DNA of 64,000 bases, from positions 1,989,132-2,053,131 of the forward strand of contig NOKP01000002.1 of NCBI GenBank assembly GCA_002682825.1, written 5' to 3'. The DNA comes from Neonectria sp. B-13 (Eukaryota > Ascomycota > Sordariomycetes > Hypocreales > Nectriaceae). A model generated the notes under the pieces. It did not search any database. It was not told the DNA's origin and saw only the letters and a program-made list of their open reading frames with translations. Of this stretch, positions 45,089 through 57,000 are shown in pieces (the first letter of the stretch is position 1; the number at the start of each line of letters is the position of its first letter). Made by a program: the position numbers and the translations under genes.

Positions 45089-46027
45089 GATTGCAAATGG
45101 AGAAGTGAATGCCTCGCGAGCGCAAAGGAGATGCGGTTCTGAAGATGCAGTGGTGAAGATGGGACAGAGGCGGATGGTGTTCGCGGCGCAAAGGATGAAG
45201 CAAGAAACCAGTTCTTCTGCAGCGGGTGGGTGGCCGTCGAATCAGATGCACTAAAATGCGCTCGCGGGGCGGTTTGTTTACACAGGTGTCGGGGCAACTT
45301 ACCATTTTGGGTTTGAATCGGGGGTATGTGATCAGCTGAAGACACAGACACTGAAGGGCGGCAAAGACAAGTCGACGAGCAACAAAAAAAATTGGTTTGG
45401 TGATGCGTTTGCAGGGCGGTGGAAAATGGTGTTGAGGTTGGAAAGATGGAGAAGCCAGAGAAGCAGCAGACATCCGCTCCTTGTGCATGGTCGTTCACGC
45501 TCTGGCCTCCTTGGTGGCCTTTTTCGCCTGGGACTGACGGGGCAACCGTGGCAACCGTGTCAGGCGTCTCCAGCCGAGCGGGAACCAGCCAATGGAACGG
45601 GTGCGACTATTGGCAATCGTTCAATGCCACAAGCCTTGTTATCGAGGGGCTTGGCTATCCATGCAGTATTCTGCGTAAAAAGTGCACAATTCTCTAGTGA
45701 GGGGCTTGGTGCGTCCATTCATAAAGCCCCTTTCATCTTTGACCGCCCATCGCTGTGGTGTTGTTGTGTAGGATGCATGCACCAGCGATGATCTCATCCT
45801 GCCCCACCTCCTTGAATCTCTGCACTGTTGAGGATCTGCACCTGAGGATAATAATAACACATTGGAAAGACACCTACGAGCATAATATTAAATCCCAATG
45901 TTTGCAATACTTCAATTGTAATATCCCTTCCCACACATTCAAATTCCTTCACAAAGCACCAGCACCCCAAGCCTAGAAACATATTTGCCGTGAAACATAA
46001 TATCTATCCATTTTCTCAAATCACCCC
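45089..46027. other. intergenic
   Basis: Upstream region of the myosin light chain and downstream region of the secreted protein gene. 45089-45500 is pyrimidine-rich on the minus strand, as in a fungal 5' UTR; an additional 5' UTR intron is possible. No other gene supported. Confidence 0.55.
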
Positions 46028-46510
46028 TCAAGAGCACAAGTTGGTGTCCGCACAAACCCAAACATCATGCACTTCCGTAACGAAGCAGCTCTGACGCCCA
46101 CAGTCGATAGCATCGCCTTGCTGCTTGTAGCACGTGGCCACCTTCTGCCCTGGATTCGCGTTGTGGATCCATACCTCGAGGGTCTCGCCATTGTTGGTTT
46201 GCCAAAAGTCAACCGAGTCAGTACCGCAAATGCCAGGGAAGTTGTAGCCATTCCAGTTGAAGTCTTGACCCCATTGCGACAGCACGGACGGGAAGTTTCG
46301 GTCATCCTTGAAGGCGTCACAGTTGTACTGCGATGATGGCACGGCGCCGACTCGCCACTCCACAAAGTGTTTAGGCCAGCAGACGTCAGTCTTTGTGTTA
46401 CACTCGACGTCGCAGAGATTTTGATATCGGAGGAATAGGTGGAAAGCAGCTGAGGCCGACGGAATCAAGGCCGTCAAGCACAACGGCAACAAGTTTGTAG
46501 TGAAGCGCAT
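46028..46510 (-). CDS. small secreted cysteine-rich protein
   Basis: A single exon of 160 residues. The first 21 residues form a signal peptide (basic MRF start, hydrophobic core LLPLCLTALI, small residues before cleavage at ASA-A). The mature part has ten cysteines (NLCDVEC, DVCW, YNCD, GICG, ATCY, DCGRQSC, VCAD, NLCS), enough for five disulfides, and many aromatic residues. No membrane segment or GPI signal. I do not recognise the family. Size, secretion and cysteine number fit an effector-like or antimicrobial-like extracellular protein, but no function can be claimed. Confidence 0.82.
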   Translation of the reverse strand: MRFTTNLLPLCLTALIPSASAAFHLFLRYQNLCDVECNTKTDVCWPKHFVEWRVGAVPSSQYNCDAFKDDRNFPSVLSQWGQDFNWNGYNFPGICGTDSVDFWQTNNGETLEVWIHNANPGQKVATCYKQQGDAIDCGRQSCFVTEVHDVWVCADTNLCS

Positions 46511-47096
46511 GGTGAATTAATTAAAGATTCACAAGGGAGTTATTTTGTGACAATCTCAATGTGAAGACATCATCGTAGCTACTTATTCTTTCTCGCGCCT
46601 CCCGGATGTCTCCTATTTTCCCGTATTACAAGCGTCTCATCTTTAGAAGTATCACGCGAAGCTTACCTCCACCTCTTTCAGCTAAAGTTTGGCTTCCAAT
46701 GGCGACTCAGAGGCTCCCCCGACCCCAAACATAAGCGTATCACAGAACAGCGTCAGCATTTAGACAGCACCCGATCAGCTTCCGTCCCGATCAATCAGAC
46801 TCAAGAAGGTGCAGAAGGTGAATTGCCTTTATCCATGAGCAGTCCAATGATAGGGTTGATGGCTTCTCCGCTGGCCAACTCTGCCCTTTCACTTGTTTTA
46901 CTTGTCACCTTGTCAATCTCCACCCTTTGACCACGAAATATCATCTCAGCGGACGGGTTCCATATAACAACGGCTGTGACATCCACACCAGTCTGCGTCG
47001 CCCCCAGAATTGTGATGCTCTCCTTGTATAGCAACTAGTCTATGGTCTCTGACTACACGAAGCTCGGACAGCTTCCGGCTGTTAGCAGATACAATC
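46511..47096. other. intergenic
   Basis: 586 bp. The minus-strand frame 46801-47034 is open for 77 codons but begins without ATG and has no neighbour exon I could join, so it is not called. Contains the promoter of the secreted protein gene and the 3' flank of the methyltransferase. Confidence 0.5.
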
Positions 47097-48078
47097 TCAT
47101 GCTGTAGTGGCAGAAGACCGCCGAGCCAACAATATGTACGTTCCCCAGACCGTCTCAACCTCTGCATCTCGCCATTGGTCACCCATTGCTTTCCACTCCG
47201 GCTCTGCCTCTAGAATCTGGTCAAACATCAGGTCCACGATGTCTCCATCACCTCCCTGTGCCCGACTCTTCTTTTCCGGATGCGCATCCATCCAGCCTTG
47301 GTAGGAGCTAAAGGTCCTCACGTACGCCTCAAACTGACCCAGGTTGAGACTTTTCCTCATCCAAGCCGTCTCTGAGCCTGCGATATCAATCGTGTCTTTG
47401 TCAACGTCATACACGATTCTCTTCACATCTTCCCAATTTGGCTGTGGGGGCTTCACCACGTGCAACAGGTCGCGGAGGATGTCTCTCCCAGGCCTTTCCC
47501 AATATTGGTTCATCCCCTCCAGTCCTTCGGATACCTCCCCTTCCCCGTAGCAGAATCGGTCAAATATCTTGTTGGTCTGAGAATGTCCAACAATGATGTT
47601 GTCTTTGTACCCGAAAAAGCCGATCGATCCTCCTGGCTTAACCACCCTGGACAGCTCTGGCCAAGTCTTGGCGTAGTCAAACCAGTGGGCAGCTTGACCC
47701 GCGACCGCCAAGTCTATTGATTTGTCGGGAATAAAAGACAAATTTTCTGAATTGCCTTGCCGGAAAGATATTTTTGGGTGTTTAGTTGTCTTCTTTGCTT
47801 GACTGATCATGCCGGCACTTGGGTCAATTGCAATTGTCCTTCCAAAGTGCGGAGCCAGCTCTCGGGTAGTGACTCCATGACCACACCCCAAGTCCAACAG
47901 CGTTCCACTGGAGGTGTTTGAATTGCAGTATCCCAGAATGGTCTTGTAGAGACTTGGCGGGTAAGTTGGCCTAGCCGCTGCATACCCAGCTGCAGAAAAG
48001 GTGGCTCTCCTGATGAGATGGTTAGCGTTTCTTTCTGCAAGACCATCGACAGACACAAACCGACCCAAATACCGACAT
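47097..48078 (-). CDS. class I SAM-dependent methyltransferase (trans-aconitate methyltransferase-like)
   Basis: Exon 1 is only 14 nt (48078-48065, MSVFG) and exon 2 is 48009-47097; together they encode 308 residues. The start RATFSAAGYAAARPTYPPSLY is typical of the Tmt1/Crg1-like group. Motif I is LLDLGCGHGVTTRELA, the acidic ribose ligand is in AIDPSAGMI, and DLAVAGQAAHWFDY and VVKPGGSIGFFGY are the later motifs. Family members methylate small carboxylic acids or lipids in the cytosol. The splice pair (GTCGGT donor, CTAAC, CAG) is needed to give an ATG in frame, which makes the tiny first exon likely but not certain. Confidence 0.9.
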
Positions 48079-48336
48079 GTTGACCAGGTTTAGTGGGTGA
48101 TGAGGTTCGGGCTTGTTGAAATTCTCAGTTCTAGAAGAGAGACAGAAGAATCAAATAATTGACATTTCCTTACAAACGTGCTGAATGTTGTAACTTATGA
48201 CGTCCGGATGATCGGCGAAACGGCTCGGAACCCCGCAGTTGACTTCGGTGTTATCGGAAGCTGGCACTTGCAACATCGCATCACAGCATCGAACCAACTC
48301 CCCTTGGCCAGAACAGTCTCATCTTACCCAGCAATC

Positions 48337-48868
48337 ATGACTACCGAGGCCACTGTCCGCAAGTTCTTCTCATCCTCCGCCTTCGCCGTCGTTGGAGCGA
48401 GCTCTAACCCAGCAAAGTTCGGACACCGAGGTATGACTACGTGCTCTTCACCTCAACCCCTGCGTGGGAACCCCTGCTGAACTCGCTGTTTGTACGATAG
48501 TATTCACTTGGTATCTGGTGCATGACCTCCCAGTGACTCCCATCAACCCGGGGTCGGCAACCATATCCGCCTTGGAAGAGAATCATCCCACTGCTGCCGA
48601 CGTGACCGCCCTGCCGAACCCGAAGCAGACGTCGCTCTCTGTCATCACCCCGCCGGGTGCGACGCTCAAGGTTCTGCAGGAGGCTAAGAAGTTGGGAATC
48701 CCTTCTGTCTGGCTACAGCCTGGAAGCTTCGACGACGAGGTCATCGAGTTCGCTAATGAGAAGGGGGCGTTCGAGGCTGTTGTTGCTGGTGACGGTGGTC
48801 GAGGCCATGAGGGATGGTGCATCTTGGTAGACGGTGAGCGTGGATTGAAAGGTGTTGGGAAGCTGTGA
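48337..48868 (+). CDS. CoA-binding-fold protein (YccU-like)
   Basis: Exons 48337-48430 and 48501-48868 join across a 70-nt intron to give 153 residues. The pattern AFAVVGASSNPAKFGHRVFTWYLVHDLPVTPINPG is the Rossmann CoA-binding motif shared with succinyl-CoA ligase alpha subunits; VITPPGATLKVLQEAKKLGIPSVWLQPGSFDDEVIEFA completes the fold. There is no catalytic phosphohistidine region, so it is a stand-alone binding domain, common in fungi and bacteria and without a firm role. It is 258 bp from the divergent methyltransferase start, suggesting a shared promoter. Confidence 0.93.
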
Positions 48869-49509
48869 GCCGACTGGCAGTAGGGGTTGTTTGTGAACTG
48901 ATGTTTCTTTCTGATCAATGGCCCACAAGATGTGAACTGAATCGTGAACCAGAACCCGAGCTGTGTCCTTTAAGCCGCTAGCTTAAGTACCTGCTTAGTT
49001 AAACATATCTCATATTTCGACGAGTCGTTGGCTCCAAATTTGACAAGAGTACAGTTTAGACTTAGGTTCTTTCACCTACTACCTACGTCAGTGACGCGGT
49101 GAACCCACTTCGGCAGTCCGACAGACCTTGACCAAGATAATCCAAGGTGAGTCGGGCTCACCAGGATCCAAACACAAGCGGCCCCACTTCCCCCGAAAGT
49201 AAACAAACGCGCCCCAGACCCACCCACACAGATGCTCAACAGTAGGGCGTTCTGGTCGTCACGACTACTTCCATCGTCAATTCCCCTTCAACAATCAACG
49301 CCCTTCACACCAACTACCCAGGCGACCGAGGAACCCACGAGGACGTCCGCGAACGATTACCTACGATTGAAATGATAACGACCTCCTCTTGATCTACACC
49401 AACCGCCGCCGCGTCTCGCGCCTATCAGCCAGCTCGACCTCGCGACCCGCGACTGAACGAGAAAACACCACGACTTTATCCCGGTTGCACGCGTGCAGCC
49501 ACCAGCAAC
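48869..49509. other. intergenic, upstream of BIR gene
   Basis: 641 bp. The final 300 bases are CA/CT-rich, typical of a fungal promoter with long 5' UTR. No gene supported. Confidence 0.6.
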
Positions 49510-52267
49510 ATGTCTGCCGAGGAAATCACCGATGAATACATCGCATACGAGAACCGCTTGGCTTCCTTCCACAGAAGCGTCAAGAAACGAGCCTCGGGTA
49601 CCAATGGACGAGGCACCAAGAACCTAACCTGGCCACATCGAAACATTGCGCCCGCGAGTGTATGCGCTCCGCCACGCCCTGCTTTTGTTCCATACTGACA
49701 TGTGCGATTAGCTTGCCCGTGCTGGTTTCTTCTACAACCCTAGCCCTGCCAGCCCCGATAATGTCACTTGCTTTCTTTGCCACAAAGGCCTTGACGGCTG
49801 GGAGGCTGGCGATGATCCTCTCCTTGAACACCTAAAGCATAGCCCCGACTGTGGATGGGCTCTGGTAGCCGCGATCGAAGCAGAGCTCGGAGACTACGCG
49901 CAGGAAGACCCAAGCCAGCCCTACATGAAGGAGGCCCGAAAAGCGACTTTTGCAGGGAGGTGGCCTCACGATTTGAAGAAGGGATGGAAGTGCAAGACCA
50001 AGCAGGTGAGTTTTTAATCGTGATCTGGGGAGCATTTGCTAACATTTGACAGCTGGTCGACTCTGGCTGGAAGTACACACCAACCACAGACTCGGACGAT
50101 ATGGCGACCTGCGTCTACTGCCAGTTGGCCCTCGACGGCTGGGAGCCTGCCGATAAGCCCCTGTAGGTGCTTTGTATATCTTTGCCTGATGCTTCCACAA
50201 CTGACATAACATAGCGACGAACATTACAATCGATCCCCCGATTGTCCGTTCTTTGCTTTGTTGGAACAAACACAGGGTGCGAAGAAGACAAGCCGAGCAA
50301 AGGCTGGCCGTGCATCTAAGACATCGCGACTGTCTGTTCAATCCGCCGCCACAGCCACTTCAGAAGCCGCATCAGTCACCGACTCAATACTTGGCCCAGA
50401 AGATAGCGTGTTGACTACCACCTCTACCCAAGGTGGTAAGAAGAGCAAGGCACGGAAGACTGCTACCGGCAAGGGACGAAAAACGAAGGCTAAGAAGGAA
50501 GAGCCTGTTGAGGAGGTAGAGGCCGCACTTAAAGAAGAGGAAGCTCCCCCGCAAAAGCCCGCTCGTGGAAAGAAGCGAGCGAGTACGGCCATGGATGACT
50601 CGGCCATGACCAACAAAGAAGCACCGGCCCCGAAGAAGCGGGCAGTAGGGAACCGCAGCAGCCCTGCACCGAATAGCTCAGCCTTGGAGCCTGAAGATGA
50701 CGAGTTGATGGATGCGCCGCCCCCTAAGAAGGCCGCTGGGCGTAAGAAGGCCCAAGCATCAACAACCAAGGTCCGCAAAGCATCGACTGCTTCAGTCGCT
50801 TCAGCCACATCGATTCCTGGAGCCTTCCCCGATGACGACGAAATCGAACGTCAACTGGAGGCAGATCTTGAGCGACAACACAGCGAGGGTGAAGAAATCA
50901 CGGTTGACTCTGACTCGGAGCGAATGAATTCGTCAAGGAGCAGAGGAGGCAAGGATTCAACGACTGTGGCTGAGCCCATTCAGGAGTCAGCAGACTACGC
51001 GATGTTCAATCCCACACCCGTGGAGCACGATGACGCCGAGGTTGAAGACGAGTTGAAGGCGCTCCAGGCTGAGATGGAGATCGAAGAACCCCAGGAACTC
51101 CATGTTCCCAAGAAGGGTCGGAAGGCTGGTACTCGCAAGGCCTCGAAGCAGACCAAGACCAAAAAGGCCAAGGTACCTACTCCGGAGCCCGTGGAAGAGG
51201 AAGAGGAGGTCCCTGAACCCCACCAAGAGCTTGAAGAAGAGACCCATGAGGACAGCCTAGCCAGCACAGGCACAGTGGTTATCAAGACCTCGGCGGAAGC
51301 GCGGCTGAGTACTGGAAAGCGAGGGCGCGGCCGCCCATCTAAAGCATCACTTGCTTCCAGGGAGTCTACTGGTGCCGTTGAGCTCGTGGAGGCTCCAATT
51401 GATTCTTCTGCCGACCCCCCTGTCGAGGCTCCCACTGAGCCAATTGCGCAGCCGCCAGCTAAACGTGGTCGCGGTCGCCCATCTAAGGCATCTCTGGCTT
51501 CTCGCGCATCGATTGATGTGGACAACGCCCAACCTACCGAGGCTCCTCCGAAGCGCGGCCGTGGAAGGCCATCCAAGAAGTCGATCGAAGCTCGTCTGTC
51601 AATGAATGCTACAAGCAGCCAGGAGTCGGCTGAGGCAGTCAAAGAAGATGTGGAGGTTCATTCAGCCGCAGTTGTTGAGAAACTCAAAGCACCGGTCGTT
51701 TCTTTCGAGGAGCCACAGCAGTCCCCAGTCGCGAGAGACATGGCCTCGTCGCCACCTCCCAGCACCAGGCATTTGGCGAACCCTCCTTCAACTCCTGGCA
51801 GAGTCATCTCGCCTGTCCCATCAGCCCGACAAGCCGCCATCTCGCCGTCTCAATCACCCCAGTCATCCGACGCCGAAAACCAGCCCCCATCGTCGAAGCC
51901 TGCCGCCAGCGTGAAGCGAGTCGCTCTAGCACCGGTTGTGGCAACACCCACGCGAGGTTCGCCATCAAAGCGCAACGTGATTGCGGGCCTTCGAAGCACG
52001 ACCCCTTGGGCAGAAGTCGACGTTGAGGCCGTCCTGGGATCTCCGCTCCCCAAAAGCGACAAAGAGAACAGCGTCGTCGACCGATTGCTGAAGCAGGGCA
52101 AGACTCTCACGTCACCAGAGAAGCAGATGACGGTGGAGGAGTGGATCTACCACAACGCGGGGGAGGCGGAAAAGAAGCTCAAGCAGGAGTGCGAGGCCAT
52201 GGTTAGCCGGTTTGAGAGCGAAGGCAGCAAGGCGATGCGCGTGCTCGAGGGATTGGTGGTGGAATGA
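49510..52267 (+). CDS. bir1: BIR-domain chromosomal passenger protein (Bir1/survivin-like) with AT-hooks
   Basis: Four exons: 49510-49659, 49712-50005, 50053-50162 and 50215-52267, giving 868 residues. BIR 1 covers about residues 16-120 with zinc ligands in CFLC and HLKHSPDC. BIR 2 covers about 126-200 with CVYC and HYNRSPDC; splicing rebuilds each. A long, basic, low-complexity middle follows, carrying three KRGRGRPSK AT-hook cores near residues 553, 601 and 631. The conserved C-terminal helix VEEWIYHNAGEAEKKLKQECEAMVSRF matches the Bir1 tail region. In yeasts Bir1/Pbh1 joins Aurora kinase and INCENP at centromeres and the spindle. AT-hooks would add minor-groove DNA binding at AT-rich DNA. 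Confidence 0.93.
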
Positions 52268-53126
52268 GAGTTGACGTTGGGAACGGCGCTGAAACCAAGG
52301 ACACGGACACAGACCATGGGATGTATAGCTGGTTGGGTCGGCGCCTAACTGGACTGGACTGGACTGGAGATTGCTCAATGAAGGCAGATTGCACGGTCAT
52401 GTGTACGGCACGGACGGGATACGGATGGGATACATAAATGGCGTTTCGGGGTAACTGAGATGGAATCTGAATTAAATAAATGAGCCAATGTTGAACATGG
52501 TGGAAAGCCTCATGTTCGCTAGCTCTGCGATACACTTTGTAACATCATGAACATGCATGGAGTGTAAAATGTTGAGTGCATGAGAGAGAACTCGCCGTAC
52601 TTCAACAGACGTCGCATCCCCGGCTTTGGCTTCGCTGTAGCTCTCCGCCTCATTCCTCCCGTTCCATAGTCTGGGATCCAAAGTCCCATATCTAAATCTA
52701 GACTCATGAGATTATTCAGCTGACCAATTCGGACTCCCGCTCACAGCCTCCCGACCCAGATGGAGTAAGTCAGTAATAGACTTGCCACTACTCGGCAACC
52801 TCCATACACCTCGGTGCACCAATCCAATGCGCTGTTCGCGACCAGTCGATATGCGCCAATGCGTCCATTTTCAGCTGAGTTACCAAGCGCATTTTTAAGT
52901 GTCCCCATGTTTCGGCTCTTGGGAAAGCCGGGAGTTATAGTTGATGGCTGATCATAGCCTATGATGGATGTCTTTAAGCTATAAATACGGAACGAGACAC
53001 TCACCAGTTGTCACGCAAGACGTCTGTCTCCCATTTTAATCAATATATTCAAACTAAAAGTCGACAATACCCTTCAGGCGTCTCCCTGTCAAACCATCCC
53101 AGCCCAGCTGCCGCTCAAGACAAACC
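52268..53126. other. intergenic
   Basis: 860 bp. Contains the BIR gene 3' flank and, near 52978-52987, a good TATA element (CTATAAATAC) followed 140 bp later by a possible small gene. Nothing else seen. Confidence 0.5.
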
Positions 53127-53324
53127 ATGCTCGGCCTCTCCCTTTCGTCCTTCATCGTCCCCGTGCCCAAAGCAGAGCGCTTGTCTGACTTCTGGGGCAC
53201 ACTCAAGTTCCCGCGACGACGGTCGACCTCGGAGGTTGCCGAATTGGCGACACTCGAGGCTGGCCAATTCGAGGAGGCCCGCGTGCGGCCCGAAATGCGA
53301 CGTAGGCAAAAGAGCAGTCCCTGA
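53127..53324 (+). CDS. possible small hypothetical protein, 65 residues
   Basis: A single short frame with coding-like features: strong G/C preference at third codon positions, a good start context (AAACC-ATG), and a TATA element about 145 bp upstream. The peptide opens with a hydrophobic stretch (MLGLSLSSFIVPVP) followed by DFWGTLKFPRRR and an acidic helix-like part (EVAELATLEAGQFEEARVRPEMRRR). No family recognised. The opposite strand carries an overlapping 112-residue frame (53054-53392), which weakens the call. Confidence 0.4.
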   Translation: MLGLSLSSFIVPVPKAERLSDFWGTLKFPRRRSTSEVAELATLEAGQFEEARVRPEMRRRQKSSP

Positions 53325-54008
53325 GACAACTGCTGGAAGTAGGTGTTGTATCCTTCATTGGGCGCAGAGTCGAACATGGTGAATACTGACATCGGGTAAG
53401 CATTATCGTTCAGTTGAAGTCAACGAGACGAGAGGGCGTCGCTGTCTTTGAGATGGCATGATACATCTTCTTAGTACAAAATGAAAATCACTTAATTGTA
53501 CCAGGCACGGGAAAATCAAAACCAGCTCAACTCGCCCAGTGGGCTTTTGATCATTGAAAACTCAAAACTATACGCACGCAGACACTTGAATCTTCAGTCT
53601 TCCTCCCACCGTGCTCGTCCCAATCGCACACCTGCATTAATGTCCATCATGCCCAGCCATCCATTCTACAGCATCAAACTGGATCCCGATCCATCTCTCC
53701 AAGCCCGTGGCTTCTTTCTTTCGCGTCCGTACCAAGCATCATCCCGAATTTTAAAGGAGTGTCGGAGGGTATCATTCCAGGATGTCCATGCCCACTATCC
53801 TATTGCCCGGATTGCGCCGTAAATGAGTGTGCTAACTAGTGTCAAATGTATCAAAAATAAACATTCCAAATCCAATTCCCTCAGTATATATATGCCGTAA
53901 TGAGTGTGTGTAAAATAATGTAAGCGTAAAATTCAGGCCGTCATCGTGTTGATATTATCGTAAATGAGTGTCATGAAATGTTGAAGAAAAAAGTGATGTA
54001 CTCGAAGA
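53325..54008. other. intergenic
   Basis: 684 bp, AT-rich, containing the presumed 3' flank of the GPI-protein gene. The plus-strand frame 53496-53822 has no conserved look. Nothing else. Confidence 0.55.
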
Positions 54009-57000
54009 TTAAATGAAGAGAACCGCAAGTGCAGTGAGAAGTGTGACGAAGCTGGTGAAACCAACAGTCAGGGAAGAGGCGGCTCCTGTGACAGTCGCAG
54101 GATCAGACGTCGACTCGGTAGCCGTCGTGGTGCGAGTCTGCAAACCTGAAGACCCTGAGACCGTGCCGGTGGTGGTAAAGCTATCTCCCTCTCCAGTGGT
54201 ACTCTGTTCTCCACCTTGACCATCAGATGCAGACCCAGTTAAGGTAGCTTCAGAAGTGGTGGCAGTCCCAGTAGCAGTACCAGTAGCGGTATCAGCACCA
54301 GTAGCGGTATCAGTAGCAGTGGCGGTACCAGTACCAGTACCAGTACCAGTAGAGGTTCCGGTAGCAGAAGCAGCAGCAGAAACAGAACCAGAGTCGGAAG
54401 CAGAAGCAGAAGCAGAACCTTCAGAGTCTTCAGTCGATGTTTCGTCGGGAGAATCGCTTGTCACAGTAACCGACTCAGCCGATTCTGATTCGCTAGCAGA
54501 CTCAGTCGAGGTGGCCGCCACTTCGGTTGACTCAGTAGCCTCTTCAGTGGATTCGGCATTCTCCGTAGAAGTTGCCTCCTCTTCTGAGGTTGCATCTCCT
54601 GTCGAGGTTGCTTCTTCAGCTGAAGTTGCTTCCTCTGTTGAGGTTGCCCCCTCTACTGAGGTTGTCTCCTCTGCGGAGGTTGCCTCCTCAGTTGAGGTCG
54701 CTTCTTCTGCCTCGGTTGTCTCCTCCTGGGTAGTGGTTGCCTCCTCAGTCGAATCTGCCTCGGTTGTTGATGTGAATGCGGTGAAGTCATCAGAGCTCGC
54801 CTCAATCTGGCTTGTCGTCGACACATCAGCCTCGGATGTTACTGCAGACTCAGGGCCGGATTCGCTGGTCGTGGGGGACGTTGTGCCCCTTCCCTCACAG
54901 TAGCCAATAAACTGCGAGAATTCTGGTTCAACATAATCACGGATCGTCTCTTTCGTGCCATCCGTGTTGTCTAAGATGCAAGTCGAGCAGACACTATAGC
55001 TGTCCCGGAAGGAGGAGCCATCATCGCAAAGTTCAGATGACTTTCCTACAGACAACGCAATCTTGTAGGCGCCGTTACAGTCGTCGTAGCAGATAGCGGG
55101 TGTAGTGTCACGCTTTCCAAACATGTGGAGTTCTTGTCGACGATGCATCCTATAAGAACCATAGGCTGTCGTGGTTGTAGTAGCCTGGGGCCAATCAGTC
55201 AAGGTTGACTGAGATTCCCAGTTTCCAGTCGTGATCGTCTTGACATGGCCGTATTTCTTGGTCTTTACAATCACGTCCTTCTCGAAGATGTCATAAGAAA
55301 GACCAAACGCTTCCGGGTTTAGGTTGAAGTAACCGTAGGACGGTGGGTAGTACCCGGTCTTGCCCTTCTTCCAAGTGACATTCTTAAATGGCGGGGAGGG
55401 GATACAATACGCGGGAGCGCAGACGTAGTTTTCAACCGGTGGCTCGGGCCAGAAATTGCAAGAAGCCGGCTTGGGAGGGTTGCACACGTATCCGGGCAGG
55501 CAACCGAACGTGCGATCCGACTTTGGGGACAGCGGTGCAAAGTCTCCAGTCACCTTCGGGCACACCGTGATTTCGGAAAGTTCCGTCTGGGTGACAGTCG
55601 TCGGTGGTTGGGTGATTGTACTTGCGTCCAGCGTCACCGTCGTCGTAATGGTTCTAGTTGTTCCCGGAATCACTGAGGTGACGGTCTCGCCGGCTCTTGT
55701 AATTATAACCGTTTCTGCGGGCAGTTCGGTGGTGAAGGTGGACACAACCGTGGTGCCGGGGATTGTGACGATCTGTCCAGGCGCTGTGATCGTCTCACCG
55801 GGAGCAGTAATTGTCTCTCCAGGGAGAGTGATGACAGTTTGTTCTCCAGGGAGGGTAACGGTCTGTTCTTCTCCAGATATCGTCACGACCCTTGTTTCGC
55901 CGGGGAGAGTCACAGTCGTAGCTTGGCCAGGAACGCTGACGGTCACCTCTTCACCTGGCAGAGTCACAACGGTTCTTTCTCCAGGAAGAGTGACCGTTTG
56001 TTCTTCTCCGGAAATTGTGATGACCCTAGTTTCTTCAGGGAGTGTAATTGTCGTCACCGCTGTGACAGTTTGCCCAGGGGCAGTGACAGTGTCGCCAGGT
56101 AGGGTAATGACTGTTCGTTCTCCCGGAAGAGTCACCGTCTCTTCTTCGCCCGAGACCGTTATGACCCTAGTCTCTCCAGGCAGCGTGATTGTCGACAGAG
56201 ATGTAACTGTCTCTGCAGGAAGAGTAACAACTGTCCGCTCTCCAGGAAGAGTCACCGTCTCTTCTTCGCCCGAGACCGTTATGACCCTCGTCTCTCCAGG
56301 CAGCGTGATTGTTGACAGCGAGGTAACTGTTTCACCAGGAAGAGTAACAACTGTCCGCTCTCCAGGGAGAGTCACTGTCTCTTCTTCGCCAGAGACCGTT
56401 ATGACCCTAGTTTCTCCAGGCAGCGTGATTGTCGATAATGAGGTAACTGTTTCACCAGGAAGAGTAACAACTGTTCGCTCTCCTGGAATAGTGATAGTCT
56501 CTTCTTCGCCAGAGATCGTTACGACCCTGGTTTCCCCAGGTAGCGTGATTGTCGCCAGTGAGGTAACTGTCTCCCCAGGAAGGGTGACAACCGTCCGTTC
56601 TCCTGGAATAGTAACAGTCTCTTCTTCACCTGAAACGGTAATGATTTTGGTCTCGCCAGGGAGAGTAACGGTTGTTTCCTTGCCAGGAGCCGTTACCGTC
56701 GTTCCGGGAAGGGTGATTGTCTCTTCCTTCCCAGAAATTGTCACGATTACCGTTGAACCAGGGGCCGTTATGGTCTTTGGAGGAAGGGTAATCGTTTCTT
56801 CTTCTCCAGAAATTGTCACGACTTTTGTTGTACCGGGGATAGTAACGCCCGGGGCCGTTACGGTCTTCGGGGGGAGGGTGACGGTTTCCTCTTCTCCAGT
56901 AATTGTCACGGTTTCAGCTGGGACGGTAACTGTTGGGCCATTTCCGGTAATGGTGACAGTTGTACCGTCTTCGCCCGAGATGGTGACGGTCACATCATGA

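Noticed and set aside
46801..47034. 77-codon minus-strand frame downstream of the methyltransferase
   Set aside because: Starts at a non-ATG codon, no joinable exon and no family recognised; left as uncertain non-coding.
53054..53392. 112-codon minus-strand frame overlapping the possible small gene
   Set aside because: Third-position bias and start context favour the plus strand frame; no domain on the minus strand.
55456..57000. 514-codon plus-strand open frame opposite the GPI-protein repeats
   Set aside because: It mirrors the repeat composition of the sense gene, has no signal, domain or promoter of its own, and arises from codon bias of Thr/Val/Gly/Pro repeats.
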